Assembly (NCBI GenBank): GCA_001298555.1
Contig: LJCW01000011.1
Location: forward strand, 48,062 to 112,061
Origin: Actinobacteria bacterium OV450
GTDB taxonomy: Bacteria; Actinomycetota; Actinomycetes; Streptomycetales; Streptomycetaceae
DNA: 64,000 nucleotides
Reading direction: 5' to 3'
A model generated the notes under the pieces. The model saw only the letters and a list, made by a program, of their open reading frames with translations, did no database searches and was not told the DNA's origin. The translations under genes were made by a program, and so were the position numbers. Below, piece after piece: positions 8,752 to 19,090 of the stretch. How positions within the stretch are numbered: the stretch's first letter is position 1; each line of letters opens with the position of its first letter.

Positions 8752-10802
8752 GCGGCCGCCTCCTCTTCCTCGTCGGGGGTGACGACGGCCAGGACCTGGT
8801 CCATGGCGACGGTCGTACCGGGGGAGACGTCGAGCTCGGTGACGGTGCCGGCGTGCGGGGCGGCGATGACGTGCTCCATCTTCATCGCCTCGACGACGAG
8901 CAGGCTCTGGCCGGCCACCACCTGGTCCCCGACGGCCACCTTGACGACGGTGACGGTGCCGGGCATGGGAGCGGCGAGGGTGTCGGCTCCCGCGTGGCCG
9001 CGACCGCTGAGGGCGGCCTCGACGGGGTCGTGCCGCTGCACGTGCCAGCTGTCCGCGTCGCGGCCCAGCCAGGTCCCCTCCGCGGAGGCGGCGTGGCTGA
9101 ACCGGTGGGTGACGCCGTCCAGTTCGACGGTGACCTCGTCCGGGGTGCGGCTGACGACCCGCCCGCGGGCCGGAGCGCCGGGGCCCTCGGCCACCAGGAG
9201 CTCCGTGGCGGGGCCGGTTCCGGTGCCCGGCCCGGCGGGACGGGTGCGGACCTGGACCGGGTCCCGGCCCGGGAGGCGGAAGTGGTGCACCGTCCAGGCC
9301 GGGGTGCCGCCGAGGCGCCAGCCGTCGGCGGCCGAGAACGGGTCCACCCAGCCCGGGTTCCCCGAGCCCCCGGCCGGCCGGGAGGGAGCGGCGGCGGGGA
9401 GCGCCAGCAGGGCCGCCGCCGCGTACACCTCCGGCGGCACGCCGTCCGGGAGCAGGCCGGACAGGTCCCGCTCCACCAGTCCCGTGTCCAGGTTCCCGGA
9501 CACCACGTCCGGGTGCGCCAACAGCCTGCGCAGGAAGCCGGCGTTGGTCTGGACGCCCAGGATCACGGTGTCGGCGAGGGCGGCCCGCAGCATGCGCAGG
9601 GCCGTCGCCCGGTCGGGGCCGTGGACGATGACCTTCGACAGCATCGGGTCGTACGTGGAACCCGTGTCCACCCCGGCCAGCAGCCCCGAGTCCGTGCGCA
9701 CCGCACCGCCGGACGGCTCGGACAGCGCCAGCACCGTACCGCCGGACGGCAGGAACCCGCGCGCCGGGTCCTCGGCGCACACGCGGGCCTCGATGGCGTG
9801 GCCGGTCAGGGTGACGTCGTCCTGGCCGAAGCCCAGTTCCGCGCCCGCGGCCACCCGCAGCTGCTGTTCGACCAGGTCCAGGCCCGTGATCAGCTCCGTC
9901 ACCGGGTGCTCGACCTGGAGGCGGGTGTTCATCTCCATGAAGTAGTACGAGGACGGGTCCCCGCCCGGGACGATGAACTCCACCGTGCCCGCGCCGACGT
10001 AACCGCAGGAGCGCGCCGCCTCCACGGCCGCCGCGCCCATCGCCGCCCGGATCTGCGGGGTCAGCAGGACCGACGGGGCCTCCTCGATGACCTTCTGGTG
10101 GCGCCGCTGGAGGGAGCACTCGCGCTCGCCCAGGTGCACCACGTTCCCGTGTGCGTCCGCGAGCACCTGGATCTCGATGTGCCGGGGCCGGTCCACCCAC
10201 CGCTCCACGAGCAGCGTGTCGTCGCCGAAGGAGGACCGGGCCTCGCGGCGCGCCGCCGCGATCTCCTCGCCCAGCAGCGAGGCGTCCCGGACCAGGCGCA
10301 TGCCCTTGCCGCCGCCGCCCGCCGAGGGCTTGAGCAGCACCGGCATGCCGATCTCCGCCGCGGCCGCCGCCAGTTCGGCGTCCGACAGGCCGCTCCCCGA
10401 GGAGCCGGGTACGACCGGGACCCCGGCCGCCTTCACGGTCTCCTTGGCCCGGATCTTGTCGCCCATCAGGGAGATCGCCGAGGCCGGCGGCCCGATGAAG
10501 GCGAGGCCGGCTTCCGCGCAGGCGGCCGCGAAGGCGGCGTTCTCGGCGAGGAAGCCGTAGCCGGGGTGGACGGCCTCGGCGCCGGTGCGGCGGGCCGCGT
10601 CGAGCAGCTTCTCCACCGACAGGTAGCTCTCGGCGGCGGCGGCCGGGCCGATCCGGACGGCCGTGTCGGCCTCCCGCACGTGACGGGCGTCCGCGTCCGC
10701 GTCGCTGAAGACGGCCACCGAGCGGATGCCGAGCTCCCTCAGGGTGCGGATGACGCGCACCGCGATCTCGCCCCGGTTCGCGACCAGAACAGTGCTGAAC
10801 AT
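8748..10802 (-). CDS. accA1: Biotin-dependent acyl-CoA carboxylase alpha subunit (methylcrotonyl-CoA carboxylase type)
   Basis: A 684-residue biotin carboxylase/BCCP fusion. The biotin carboxylase domain begins at [13 protein letters not shown], has the Gly-rich ATP loop SAGGGGKGM and the catalytic stretch [15 protein letters not shown], and ends near residue 450. The C-terminal biotinyl domain has EAMKMEH, with the biotinylated lysine at about 641. With the partner beta subunit it would carboxylate 3-methylcrotonyl-CoA in leucine breakdown. The ATG at 10802 has GAGGA upstream, 23 bp after the beta-subunit stop. The symbol follows the S. avermitilis accD1A1-hmgL-fadE4 operon as I remember it. 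Substrate is inferred from hmgL linkage; acetyl- or propionyl-CoA activity cannot be excluded. Confidence 0.88.
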   Translation of the reverse strand: MFSTVLVANRGEIAVRVIRTLRELGIRSVAVFSDADADARHVREADTAVRIGPAAAAESYLSVEKLLDAARRTGAEAVHPGYGFLAENAAFAAACAEAGLAFIGPPASAISLMGDKIRAKETVKAAGVPVVPGSSGSGLSDAELAAAAAEIGMPVLLKPSAGGGGKGMRLVRDASLLGEEIAAARREARSSFGDDTLLVERWVDRPRHIEIQVLADAHGNVVHLGERECSLQRRHQKVIEEAPSVLLTPQIRAAMGAAAVEAARSCGYVGAGTVEFIVPGGDPSSYYFMEMNTRLQVEHPVTELITGLDLVEQQLRVAAGAELGFGQDDVTLTGHAIEARVCAEDPARGFLPSGGTVLALSEPSGGAVRTDSGLLAGVDTGSTYDPMLSKVIVHGPDRATALRMLRAALADTVILGVQTNAGFLRRLLAHPDVVSGNLDTGLVERDLSGLLPDGVPPEVYAAAALLALPAAAPSRPAGGSGNPGWVDPFSAADGWRLGGTPAWTVHHFRLPGRDPVQVRTRPAGPGTGTGPATELLVAEGPGAPARGRVVSRTPDEVTVELDGVTHRFSHAASAEGTWLGRDADSWHVQRHDPVEAALSGRGHAGADTLAAPMPGTVTVVKVAVGDQVVAGQSLLVVEAMKMEHVIAAPHAGTVTELDVSPGTTVAMDQVLAVVTPDEEEEAAA

Positions 10803-10825
10803 CGAAGAAGTCCTCACGTCACACG

Positions 10826-12442
10826 TCACATTCGGAAGATGCCGAAGCCCGCGTCGCCCAGCGGGGCGTTCGCGCACGCGGTCAGGGCCAGTCCCAGCAC
10901 CTGCCGGGTCTCCATCGGGTCGATGACCCCGTCGTCCCACAGCCGCGCGGTGGCGTAGTAGGCGTTGCCCTGTTCCTCGTACTGCGCGCGGACCGGGGCC
11001 TTGAAGGCCTCCTCGTCCTCGGCGGACCACTCCTGGCCGGCGCCCTCGATCTGGTCGCGCTTGACGGTGGCGAGCACGGACGCCGCCTGTTCGCCGCCCA
11101 TCACGGAGATCTTGGCGTTGGGCCACATCCACAGGAAGCGGGGCGAGTAGGCCCGGCCGCACATCGAGTAGTTGCCCGCGCCGTACGAGCCGCCGACGAC
11201 CACGGTCAGCTTCGGGACGCGGGTGCAGGCCACGGCCGTGACCATCTTGGCGCCGTGCTTGGCGATGCCGCCGGCCTCGTAGTCGCGGCCGACCATGAAG
11301 CCCGAGATGTTCTGGAGGAAGAGGAGCGGGATCCCGCGCTGGTCGCACAGTTCGATGAAGTGCGCGCCCTTCTGGGCGGATTCGGAGAACAGGATGCCGT
11401 TGTTGGCGACGATGCCGACCGGGTGGCCGTGGATCCGGGCGAAGCCGGTGACCAGCGTCTGCCCGTACTCCGCCTTGAACTCCTGGAAGCGGGAGCCGTC
11501 CGTGATCCGCGCGATGATCTCGCGGGCGTCGTACGGGGTGCGCGAGTCGACCGGCACCGCGCCGTACAGCCCGTACGGGTCCACCTTCGGCTCCTCGGGA
11601 GCCTCGACCGGCCAGGGCAGGGGCCCGCGTTCCGGCAGGGTCGCCACGATGTTCCGTACGATCCGCAGCGCGTGCGCGTCGTCCTCCGCGAGGTGGTCGG
11701 TGACGCCGGAGGTCCGGGAGTGGACCTCGCCGCCGCCGAGCTCCTCGGCCGTGACCACCTCGCCGGTGGCGGCCTTCACCAGCGGCGGGCCGCCCAGGAA
11801 GATCGTGCCCTGGCCGCGGACGATGACGGCTTCGTCGCTCATCGCCGGGACGTACGCGCCGCCCGCCGTGCAGGAGCCGAGGACGGCGGCGATCTGCGGG
11901 ATGCCCGCGCCGGACATGCGGGCCTGGTTGTAGAAGATGCGGCCGAAGTGCTCCCGGTCGGGGAAGACCTCGTCCTGCATGGGGAGGAAGGCGCCGCCCG
12001 AGTCGACCAGGTAGAGGCAGGGGAGACGGTTCTCCAGGGCCACCTCCTGCGCGCGCAGGTGCTTCTTGACGGTCATCGGGTAGTACGTGCCGCCCTTGAC
12101 GGTGGCGTCGTTCGCGACGATGACGCATTCGCGGCCGCTGACCCGGCCGATGCCCGCGATGACCCCGGCGGCCGGGGCCGCGCCCCCGTACATGTCCTCG
12201 GCGGCCAGCGGGGCCAGCTCCAGGAAGGGCGATCCGGGGTCCAGGAGGGTGTCCACGCGGTCGCGGGGGAGCAGCTTCCCGCGGGCGGTGTGGCGGGCGC
12301 GGGCCTTCTCGCCGCCGCCGAGCCGGGCCGCGTCGAGCCGGGCCCGCAGCCCCTCGGCGAGCTCGCGGTGGGCGGCCTCGTTGGTCCGCCAGGCCTCGGA
12401 CGCCGGGTCCGCGGCGCTCGTCAGCACTGGTGCCTGCTGCAT
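10826..12442 (-). CDS. accD1: Acyl-CoA carboxylase beta subunit (carboxyltransferase, methylcrotonyl-CoA type)
   Basis: A 538-residue carboxyltransferase with two crotonase-like halves. The N-terminal half has [24 protein letters not shown] and the acyl-CoA oxyanion region [10 protein letters not shown]. The C-terminal half has [23 protein letters not shown] and [20 protein letters not shown]. These closely resemble methylcrotonyl-CoA carboxylase beta subunits rather than the AccB/PccB propionyl-CoA type. It is the first gene of the operon; the start at 12442 lies 30 bp from the first of two operator palindromes, so transcription is probably controlled by the divergent TetR repressor. Confidence 0.9.
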   Translation of the reverse strand: MQQAPVLTSAADPASEAWRTNEAAHRELAEGLRARLDAARLGGGEKARARHTARGKLLPRDRVDTLLDPGSPFLELAPLAAEDMYGGAAPAAGVIAGIGRVSGRECVIVANDATVKGGTYYPMTVKKHLRAQEVALENRLPCLYLVDSGGAFLPMQDEVFPDREHFGRIFYNQARMSGAGIPQIAAVLGSCTAGGAYVPAMSDEAVIVRGQGTIFLGGPPLVKAATGEVVTAEELGGGEVHSRTSGVTDHLAEDDAHALRIVRNIVATLPERGPLPWPVEAPEEPKVDPYGLYGAVPVDSRTPYDAREIIARITDGSRFQEFKAEYGQTLVTGFARIHGHPVGIVANNGILFSESAQKGAHFIELCDQRGIPLLFLQNISGFMVGRDYEAGGIAKHGAKMVTAVACTRVPKLTVVVGGSYGAGNYSMCGRAYSPRFLWMWPNAKISVMGGEQAASVLATVKRDQIEGAGQEWSAEDEEAFKAPVRAQYEEQGNAYYATARLWDDGVIDPMETRQVLGLALTACANAPLGDAGFGIFRM

Positions 12443-12471
12443 CGGTCGAGCTCCCTTGCTCGGTGCACGCT

Positions 12472-12518
12472 GTTAATGAGCGTTAACGCATGTACCGCCT
12501 AGGTTAACGAGCGCTAAC
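12472..12518. promoter_or_regulatory. Paired TetR-type operators between accD1 and accR
   Basis: GTTAATGAGCGTTAAC (12472-12487) and GTTAACGAGCGCTAAC (12503-12518) are two GTTAA-N6-TTAAC type half-palindromes. Their starts are 31 bp apart, close to three helical turns, so dimers would bind on the same face. They cover the divergent promoter region and are the probable sites of the adjacent TetR protein. Confidence 0.85.
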
Positions 12519-12541
12519 GGCCCTGTCTAGAATGGATTCCC

Positions 12542-13120
12542 ATGAGCACCAGAGCGGCCGCCCCGACCCGTCGCGAGCAGATCCTCAGTGAGGCCGCCCG
12601 CCTCTTCGCCGAGCGCGGGTTCCACGGCGTCGGCGTGGACGAGATAGGGGCTGCGGTGGGCATCAGCGGGCCCGGCCTGTACCGCCACTTCGCGGGCAAG
12701 GACGCGATGCTCGCCGAGCTGCTGGTCGGGATCAGCGAACGCCTGCTGACCGGCGGCCGCCACCGGGTGGCCGAGGCCGCGGGCGACCCGGACGGCGTGC
12801 TGGCCTCCCTCATCGACGGCCACATCGACTTCGCCCTCGACGACCGGGCGCTGATCACCCTGCACGACAGGGAGCTGGACCGGCTGCGGGAGGCCGACCG
12901 CAAGCTGGTGCGCCAGCTCCAGCGGCAGTACGTCGAGCTGTGGGTGGAGGTCGTGCGCGAACTGCACCCGGAGGTCGTCGAGGCCGAGGTGCGCGTCTCC
13001 GTCCACGCCGTGTTCGGTCTGCTCAACTCCACGCCGCACCTGGCGGCGCTCGGCCGGGCGGCGACGGAATCGCTGCTGCGGCGGCTGGCGCACGGGGCGT
13101 TCGGGGCGCTGTCGGGGTGA
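12542..13120 (+). CDS. accR: TetR-family repressor of the acyl-CoA carboxylase operon (AccR-like)
   Basis: A 192-residue TetR protein. The N-terminal helix-turn-helix is clear (REQILSEAARLFAERGFHGVG ... VGISGPGLYRHFAGKDAML, about residues 11-55). The C-terminal helical ligand domain would bind a short-chain acyl-CoA. It is divergent from the carboxylase operon and separated by two matching palindromes, so it probably represses that operon and itself. In S. avermitilis a TetR regulator named AccR controls the equivalent operon in response to acyl-CoA levels (recalled, not checked). Confidence 0.82.
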   Translation: MSTRAAAPTRREQILSEAARLFAERGFHGVGVDEIGAAVGISGPGLYRHFAGKDAMLAELLVGISERLLTGGRHRVAEAAGDPDGVLASLIDGHIDFALDDRALITLHDRELDRLREADRKLVRQLQRQYVELWVEVVRELHPEVVEAEVRVSVHAVFGLLNSTPHLAALGRAATESLLRRLAHGAFGALSG

Positions 13121-13185
13121 GGCGACACGTCCGCTGGTCGGAATGGAACCGGCGACGGGGGTTCGGCGGCGGCAGAATGGGCCGT

Positions 13186-13983
13186 ATGCCGAAGCCGATA
13201 GAGACGCCCGTACCGAACCGCGCCGAACTCATCGACCACCTGGTCCGCACCCGGATCTCCGGTCAGGTCGCCACGCCGCGCGAGAACAACCTGTCGCACT
13301 ACCGCAAGCTCGCCAACGGCGACCGGCACTACTGGCTGGGCCTGGAGCTGGGCGACCGCTGGACGGACGAGCAGGACGTGCTCGCCGTGATGGCGGAGAG
13401 GGTCGGCGTCGTCGACGACGCCGCGCACCGCTTCGGCCAGGACACCATCGACCCGGAGCTGACCGTCTCCGGTCTGGACCGGATGGCGGCCCGGCTGCGC
13501 AAGGCGGCCCTGGACCGGCAGAGCGTGCTGTTCGCCACGGGACACCCGGGCGGGCTGCTGGACGTCCACCGGGCGACGGCGGCGGCGTTGCGCGCGGCGG
13601 GCTGCGAGATCGTGGTGATCCCCCCGGACCTGGTCGCGGACGAGGGCTCGGTGTGGCAGTTCGCGGACGTCGCCGTGCTGGAACGGGGCGCCACGCTGTG
13701 GCACACCCACTCCCCGGCGCCGATGGCCGCGATCCTGGACGGCCTGGCGGCGGCGAACCGCCCCCAGCCGGACCTGGTCGTCGCCGACCACGGCTGGGCG
13801 GGGTGCGCGGCGCAGCGCGGGCTGGACGCGGTGGGGTACGCGGACTGCAACGACCCCGCGCTGTTCCTCGGCGAGGCGGAGGGCACCCTCCAGGTGGCGG
13901 TCCCGTTGGACGACCACGTACGCGACCCGCGTTTCTACGACCCGATGGTGGCCTACCTGCTGTCGTCGGCCGGCCTGCTGTAG
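13186..13983 (+). CDS. Conserved actinobacterial phosphatase-like protein
   Basis: A 265-residue protein of a family that is common in Streptomyces and usually annotated only as phosphatase. It has an N-terminal helical part with the block NNLSHYRKLANGDRHYWLG, then an alternating alpha/beta part (SVLFATGHPGGLLDVHRA, GCEIVVIPPDL, PDLVVADHGWAG, VAVPLDDHVRDPRFYDPM). There is no signal peptide. Candidate metal ligands are the histidines of GHPGG, HTHSP and ADHGWAG. I do not know its substrate. ATG 13186 is chosen, with ATG 13177 in frame as an alternative; neither has a strong ribosome site. It follows accR by 65 bp on the same strand. Confidence 0.6.
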   Translation: MPKPIETPVPNRAELIDHLVRTRISGQVATPRENNLSHYRKLANGDRHYWLGLELGDRWTDEQDVLAVMAERVGVVDDAAHRFGQDTIDPELTVSGLDRMAARLRKAALDRQSVLFATGHPGGLLDVHRATAAALRAAGCEIVVIPPDLVADEGSVWQFADVAVLERGATLWHTHSPAPMAAILDGLAAANRPQPDLVVADHGWAGCAAQRGLDAVGYADCNDPALFLGEAEGTLQVAVPLDDHVRDPRFYDPMVAYLLSSAGLL

Positions 13984-13988
13984 TCCGA

Positions 13989-14043
13989 CCGGCGGGGCCT
14001 CACCCGGCCCCGCCGGCGTTCCGGCGGACCGGCCGGTCCGCCG
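13989..14043. terminator. Double hairpin between convergent genes
   Basis: The first stem is 11 bp (13989-13999 with 14006-14016, loop TCACCC). A 22-bp perfect palindrome follows at 14022-14043, ending two bases before the SDR stop codon. Together they can terminate the phosphatase-like gene (plus) and the SDR gene (minus). Confidence 0.75.
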
Positions 14044-14044
14044 A

Positions 14045-14905
14045 CTAGCCCAGCCAGGAGCCCATCTCGGTCTGGACCGCGGAGCCGTCGAGGTCGGCGA
14101 GCTTCATGCCGACGAAGGTGCGGGCCCAGTCGGAGGTCTGGATCCGGAACGGCATCTTCTCGGCGGTCAGCGCCTCGACGACCGGCGCCGCCGCCTGCTC
14201 CGGGGTCTGCGCGGTGTCGCTGCCGAAGGACTGCAGGGCGTGGTTGATGTAGCCCTGGAGCTGCGGGGCGTACGGACCGGCCTGGGCGAGCAGGGCCGGG
14301 ATGTCGAGCCCGACGTTGTTCACGAACTCGCTGGAGACGGCGCCCGGTTCGACGACGGAGACCTGCACGCCGGCGGCCGCGGCGACCGGCGCGAGGGACT
14401 CCATGAAGCCCTCGACGGCGAACTTGGCCGCGCAGTAGGACTCGTTGAACGGCTGGCCGACGACGCCGCCGACGCTCGTCACGGTGATGACCCGGCCGCC
14501 CGAGGCGCGCAGGTGGGGAAGTGCGGCGCGGGTGAGCTCGACGACGCCGAAGAAGTTGACCTCCATCACGGACCGCACCTGCTCCATGCCGTGCTGCTCG
14601 ACGGTGCCGACGAAGCCGGCCCCGGCGTTGTTCACGACGGCGTCGAGGTGCCCGTGCTCGGCGACGACCTCGGCCACGCAGGCGGCCACGGAGTCCGCGT
14701 CGGTCACGTCCAGCCGCTTGACCTGGACGAGGTCGGTGACGCCGGCCTCGGCGGCGGCCTTGACCAGGGCGTCGGAGCGGGTGGTGTCGCGCATGGTGGC
14801 GACGGCGTGCCAGCCGGCCCGTGCGGCGGCGACCGCGGCGGCCAGGCCGATGCCGGAGGAGGTGCCGGTGATGAGGACGGTCTTGGCGGCGGTGTTGGTG
14901 GTCAT
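14045..14905 (-). CDS. Short-chain dehydrogenase/reductase
   Basis: A 286-residue classical SDR. It shows the nucleotide-binding TGTSSGIG (residues 14-21), the NNAG structural motif, and a catalytic Ser...Tyr-X-X-X-Lys set (TSVGG then YCAAK). The Asp in RLDVTD and the basic residues after the first strand would favour NADP(H), but this is not certain. Substrate is unknown. The ATG at 14905 follows GAGGGAG. It is divergent from a MarR regulator across a long palindrome and is the obvious target of that regulator, probably a response to an organic or reactive compound. Confidence 0.85.
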   Translation of the reverse strand: MTTNTAAKTVLITGTSSGIGLAAAVAAARAGWHAVATMRDTTRSDALVKAAAEAGVTDLVQVKRLDVTDADSVAACVAEVVAEHGHLDAVVNNAGAGFVGTVEQHGMEQVRSVMEVNFFGVVELTRAALPHLRASGGRVITVTSVGGVVGQPFNESYCAAKFAVEGFMESLAPVAAAAGVQVSVVEPGAVSSEFVNNVGLDIPALLAQAGPYAPQLQGYINHALQSFGSDTAQTPEQAAAPVVEALTAEKMPFRIQTSDWARTFVGMKLADLDGSAVQTEMGSWLG

Positions 14906-14924
14906 GGAAGGCTCCCTCGATTTG

Positions 14925-14965
14925 TGCGTGCACACACACATTAACGATGTGTGCACGTGCACGCA
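14925..14965. promoter_or_regulatory. Long inverted repeat, probable MarR operator
   Basis: The arms TGCGTGCAC...ACACACAT and ATGTGTGC...GTGCACGCA form an imperfect inverted repeat of about 17-19 bp per arm around TTAACG. The repeat fills the 78-bp gap between the SDR start (14905) and the MarR start (14984) and would cover both promoters. Confidence 0.7.
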
Positions 14966-14983
14966 ACCCGGTATCCTTTCCCC

Positions 14984-15445
14984 ATGGCGCACGCGAATCT
15001 CAACTTGGACGGCCTCACCCCCCGCGACCACGCTTTCTACGGCCTGGTCTGGGCCGGAACCACCCTCACCGCCCGGGTCGACCAGGCGCTCACGCGCCGG
15101 CACGACCTGCCGCTGTCGTGGTTCGAGGTGATGCTGTGGCTGAGCGTGCAGCAGGAGCCGGTCGCCCCGTCCGAGCTGGGCACGAGGACCCTGCTCAGCC
15201 GCAGCCAGGTCTCCCGAGTCGCCGATTCGCTCCGGGCCCGCGGCCTGGTCGAACGGGTCCCGTCCCCGACGGACGCCCGGTCCGTGGGCATCGCCCTCAC
15301 CGCCGCGGGCCGCCGCGCCTTCGCGGAGGCCGACGCCACCCGCCGGGAAGCCCTCGCCGAGGCCTTCGACGACCGCCTCGACGACGAGGACATAGCCGCG
15401 CTGGAAGCGGTCTGGGCCAAGCTCAAGGCGAAGCCCGAAGCCTGA
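14984..15445 (+). CDS. MarR-family transcriptional regulator
   Basis: A 153-residue winged-helix protein. The DNA-binding core is seen in LGTRTLLSRSQVSRVADSLRARGLVERVPSPTDARSVGIALT, which holds the recognition helix and the wing with the conserved D-R pair. The ATG at 14984 is chosen because the upstream in-frame ATG at 14951 lies inside the operator palindrome and has no ribosome site. The message may be leaderless or nearly so. It probably represses itself and the divergent SDR gene until a ligand binds. Confidence 0.85.
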   Translation: MAHANLNLDGLTPRDHAFYGLVWAGTTLTARVDQALTRRHDLPLSWFEVMLWLSVQQEPVAPSELGTRTLLSRSQVSRVADSLRARGLVERVPSPTDARSVGIALTAAGRRAFAEADATRREALAEAFDDRLDDEDIAALEAVWAKLKAKPEA

Positions 15446-15506
15446 GGCGCGTCACCGGCCCTTCCGGCAAAGGGCGTTGTCAGTGGCTGGGGTTAGCGTC
15501 GAAGGC

Positions 15507-16379
15507 GTGACGAAACCGCCGAAGAAGCAGAACGCGCTGTCCCTGCTGGCCGAGGACCCGCAAGGCCGTGCGCTGGGGCTGGACCTGCCGCGCGGCACGA
15601 TCGTCGACGGACCCGCCGGGCGGCGGGCCCCGCTGCTGCGCGCCGGGGCGCGGCGCGAGCCGCTGCTGTGGGTCTCCGACGAGCCGGTCGGCGTCGGCGC
15701 GCTGGCCGCCTGCCGCGCCCGTCCCGCCCTGGCCGACGCGGGCCTGCAGGCGGTGCTCTTCCAGGACCGGCGCGGCCTGGAGCACTGGTGGACCCGCGAC
15801 GAGCTGCGCCCCGGTTCGATGTCCGACCCCGACGACCACCACGTCGAGCCGGTGCTGCGCGAGTTCTGGGCCGGGGTGGTTCCCGATCCCGAGGAGGGCG
15901 AGGGGCCCGACGGCGCGGGGCTCATAGCCCCCTTCGGCCGTGACTGGCCCGGCTTGGCGGAGCGGCGGGTGCCGCTGGAGGATCCGGAGGAGGCCGCCCT
16001 GGCCCTCGCCGACGACCTGATCCGGGACGGCGTCCTGCCGGGCCCGCGGCTCGCGCTGATCCCCGCCGGCCGGGGGGCCGACGTGCCCACCGCGATGGGC
16101 TGGCAGGGAGCGGCGAACCACGAGAACGACACGGCTCTGCTCACCACCGTCGTGCGCTCGTGGGAGGAGCGGTTCGGCGCCCGGGTCGTGGCGCTCGGCT
16201 TCGACGAGCTCCACCTGTCGGTGGCCGCCCCGCCCCCGACGACGGTCGCGGCCCTGCCGGTGGCCGCCGAGCACTTCGCCTTCTGCCCCGACAACGTCTG
16301 GCAGGGCTCCGGCAGCATCCGCGCCTACGCCGACGAGGCGGTGACCGGCGTCGGCCACTGGGGGTTCTGGTGGGACTGA
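15507..16379 (+). CDS. DUF4253 domain protein
   Basis: A 290-residue cytoplasmic protein ending in the DUF4253 core (AEHFAFCPDNVWQGSGSIRAYADE and the terminal HWGFWWD). The middle is acidic and Trp-rich. The family is widespread in Streptomyces and has no established function that I know of. Starts at TTG 15477, GTG 15483 and GTG 15507 are all in frame; 15507 (VTKPPKKQN) is preferred because homologues I remember start near there, but the choice is weak. It is convergent with tesB, with only 15 bases between stops, and appears to be a single-gene unit. Confidence 0.72.
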   Translation: MTKPPKKQNALSLLAEDPQGRALGLDLPRGTIVDGPAGRRAPLLRAGARREPLLWVSDEPVGVGALAACRARPALADAGLQAVLFQDRRGLEHWWTRDELRPGSMSDPDDHHVEPVLREFWAGVVPDPEEGEGPDGAGLIAPFGRDWPGLAERRVPLEDPEEAALALADDLIRDGVLPGPRLALIPAGRGADVPTAMGWQGAANHENDTALLTTVVRSWEERFGARVVALGFDELHLSVAAPPPTTVAALPVAAEHFAFCPDNVWQGSGSIRAYADEAVTGVGHWGFWWD

Positions 16380-16394
16380 CCGCCCGGGGAGGCG

Positions 16395-17285
16395 TTACGC
16401 GCGCGGGACGCGGACGACGCCCTCCTGGATGACGGTCACCGCCAGGCGGCCGTCCTGCGTCCAGATCCTGGCCTGTCCCAGGCCGCGTCCGGCGGCCGCC
16501 GACGGGGACTCCTGGTCGTACAGCAGCCACTCGTCGGCGCGGAACGGCCGGTGGAACCACATCGCGTGGTCCAGGGAGGCGCCCACCACGTCGCCGACCG
16601 CCCAGCCGCCCCGGCCGTGCGCGAGCAGCACCGAGTCGAGCAGGGTCATGTCCGAGACGTACGTGGCCAGGCAGATGTGCAGCAGGGGGTCGTCCGCGAG
16701 CTTGCCCCGGGTGCGGAACCAGACCTGTGAGCGCGGCTCCGTCGGCCGGCCGACCGAACCCCAGGGCGGGGTGGTCGCGTACCGCAGGTCCACCGCGCCC
16801 CGCGCTTCGAGCAGCCGCTCGACGGTGCCGGGGTCGCGGAAGGTGTCCCGGTAGTGCGGCAGTGCCTCGGCCGCCGTGGGCAGGGACTCCGGGTCGGGTG
16901 CCGCGGGCATCGCGCTCTGGTGCTCCAGCCCGTCCTCGTACTTCTGGAAGGACGCGGAGAGGTGGAAGATCGGCTGCCCGTGCTGGACCGCGACCACCCG
17001 GCGGGTGGTGAAGGAGCGCCCGTCGCGGATCCGGTCCACGGAGTACACGATCGGCGCGCCCGAGTCGCCGGTGCGCAGGAAGTACGAGTGCAGCGAGTGC
17101 GGCAGCCGGTCGCCGGGCACCGTCCGGCCCGCGGCGACCAGGGCCTGCGCGGCGACCTGGCCGCCGAACACGCGCGGCACCAGGGAGGTCCGGCTGGTGC
17201 CGCGGAAGATGTTCTCCTCGATCTGCTCCAGGTCGAGCAGATCGAGGAGATCGGCCAGGGCCGCGTCTTTTTCGAACTCGGCCAA
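16395..17285 (-). CDS. tesB: Acyl-CoA thioesterase II (TesB)
   Basis: A 296-residue double hot-dog thioesterase hydrolysing acyl-CoA to free acid and CoA. The N-terminal LLDLLDLEQIEENIFRG and FGGQVAAQALVAA, and the C-terminal VGASLDHAMWFHRPFRADEWLLYDQES with its conserved Asp, are diagnostic of TesB. No ATG or GTG lies near the expected N-terminus; TTG 17285 fits the family length and starts 6 bases after the upstream stop, so translation may be coupled to the acyl-CoA dehydrogenase. Together these two genes probably serve fatty or branched acyl-CoA turnover. Confidence 0.88.
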   Translation of the reverse strand: MAEFEKDAALADLLDLLDLEQIEENIFRGTSRTSLVPRVFGGQVAAQALVAAGRTVPGDRLPHSLHSYFLRTGDSGAPIVYSVDRIRDGRSFTTRRVVAVQHGQPIFHLSASFQKYEDGLEHQSAMPAAPDPESLPTAAEALPHYRDTFRDPGTVERLLEARGAVDLRYATTPPWGSVGRPTEPRSQVWFRTRGKLADDPLLHICLATYVSDMTLLDSVLLAHGRGGWAVGDVVGASLDHAMWFHRPFRADEWLLYDQESPSAAAGRGLGQARIWTQDGRLAVTVIQEGVVRVPRA

Positions 17286-17290
17286 GAGGG

Positions 17291-18448
<1,158 letters not shown>

Positions 18449-18626
18449 AGCCGCCTCCTCGATCCTGTCGCCCGTCGCGCTGTCGCGCCGTGTCTAAGCG
18501 CTTGCTCAGACCCTCTAAGTTACCGGTGGGTTGGGCGGGCTGTCCAGAGAGGAGGACGGGTAGCGGGTGTGATGTCCGACGGGCCACCGCCGCGGCGGTG
18601 CCCCGTCGGCCGTCCGGCGGCGGGGA

Positions 18627-18950
18627 CTACGTGCCGGAGATGCCGCCCGTCCACTGGCCGGCGGCGCCGCGCGTCAGGGTGCCGGTGCCCAGGACCTGCG
18701 TCCCGGGCAGGGCCGCCGTGCCGATGTCGCCCGCCGTGGCCGCACCGTTGTGGGAACCGACCGTGTTGTCGCGGCCGGCGTTGAAGACGTCGTCGCCGGC
18801 CAGCTGGTTCAGGTCGCCGAAGACGATCGAGTACGTGCTGTCGATCGGTGCGTAGACGGTGAAGGCGTCGTCCGCGGAGGCGGCGGACGCGCCCGCCAGG
18901 ACGATGCCACCGGCGGCGAGAGCGGTCAGGGCGAGGCGGATCGAGCGCAC
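18627..18950 (-). CDS. Small secreted protein, unknown function
   Basis: A 107-residue protein with a clear Sec signal peptide ([25 protein letters not shown]) that is probably cleaved before DDAFTV, leaving a mature chain of about 80 residues. The mature part is acidic, Asn/Gly/Thr-rich and Cys-free, with [20 protein letters not shown] and a C-terminal [20 protein letters not shown]. It looks like an extracellular beta-rich surface protein, but I recognise no named family; it is not a chaplin or rodlin by sequence. The start is GTG 18950 with AAAGG upstream. It lies 140 bp downstream of the PucR gene on the same strand. Confidence 0.65.
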   Translation of the reverse strand: MRSIRLALTALAAGGIVLAGASAASADDAFTVYAPIDSTYSIVFGDLNQLAGDDVFNAGRDNTVGSHNGAATAGDIGTAALPGTQVLGTGTLTRGAAGQWTGGISGT

Positions 18951-19090
18951 GGGTACTGCCTTTCGGGGTGGGGCGGGGTGGGGCGCGGGGAATGCAGTGC
19001 GAACGTAGGCCGCCCCACGCCGCGCGGCGGCGCACCCGCTGCGGTGCGGCCCGAGTCCATCCGTACGGCGCAGTCGCCGGACGCGGCCCG

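Noticed and set aside
8748..12128. 1126-codon frame on the minus strand
   Set aside because: Only the last 684 codons, from ATG 10802, are the biotin carboxylase. The upstream part is an out-of-frame reading of the carboxyltransferase gene.
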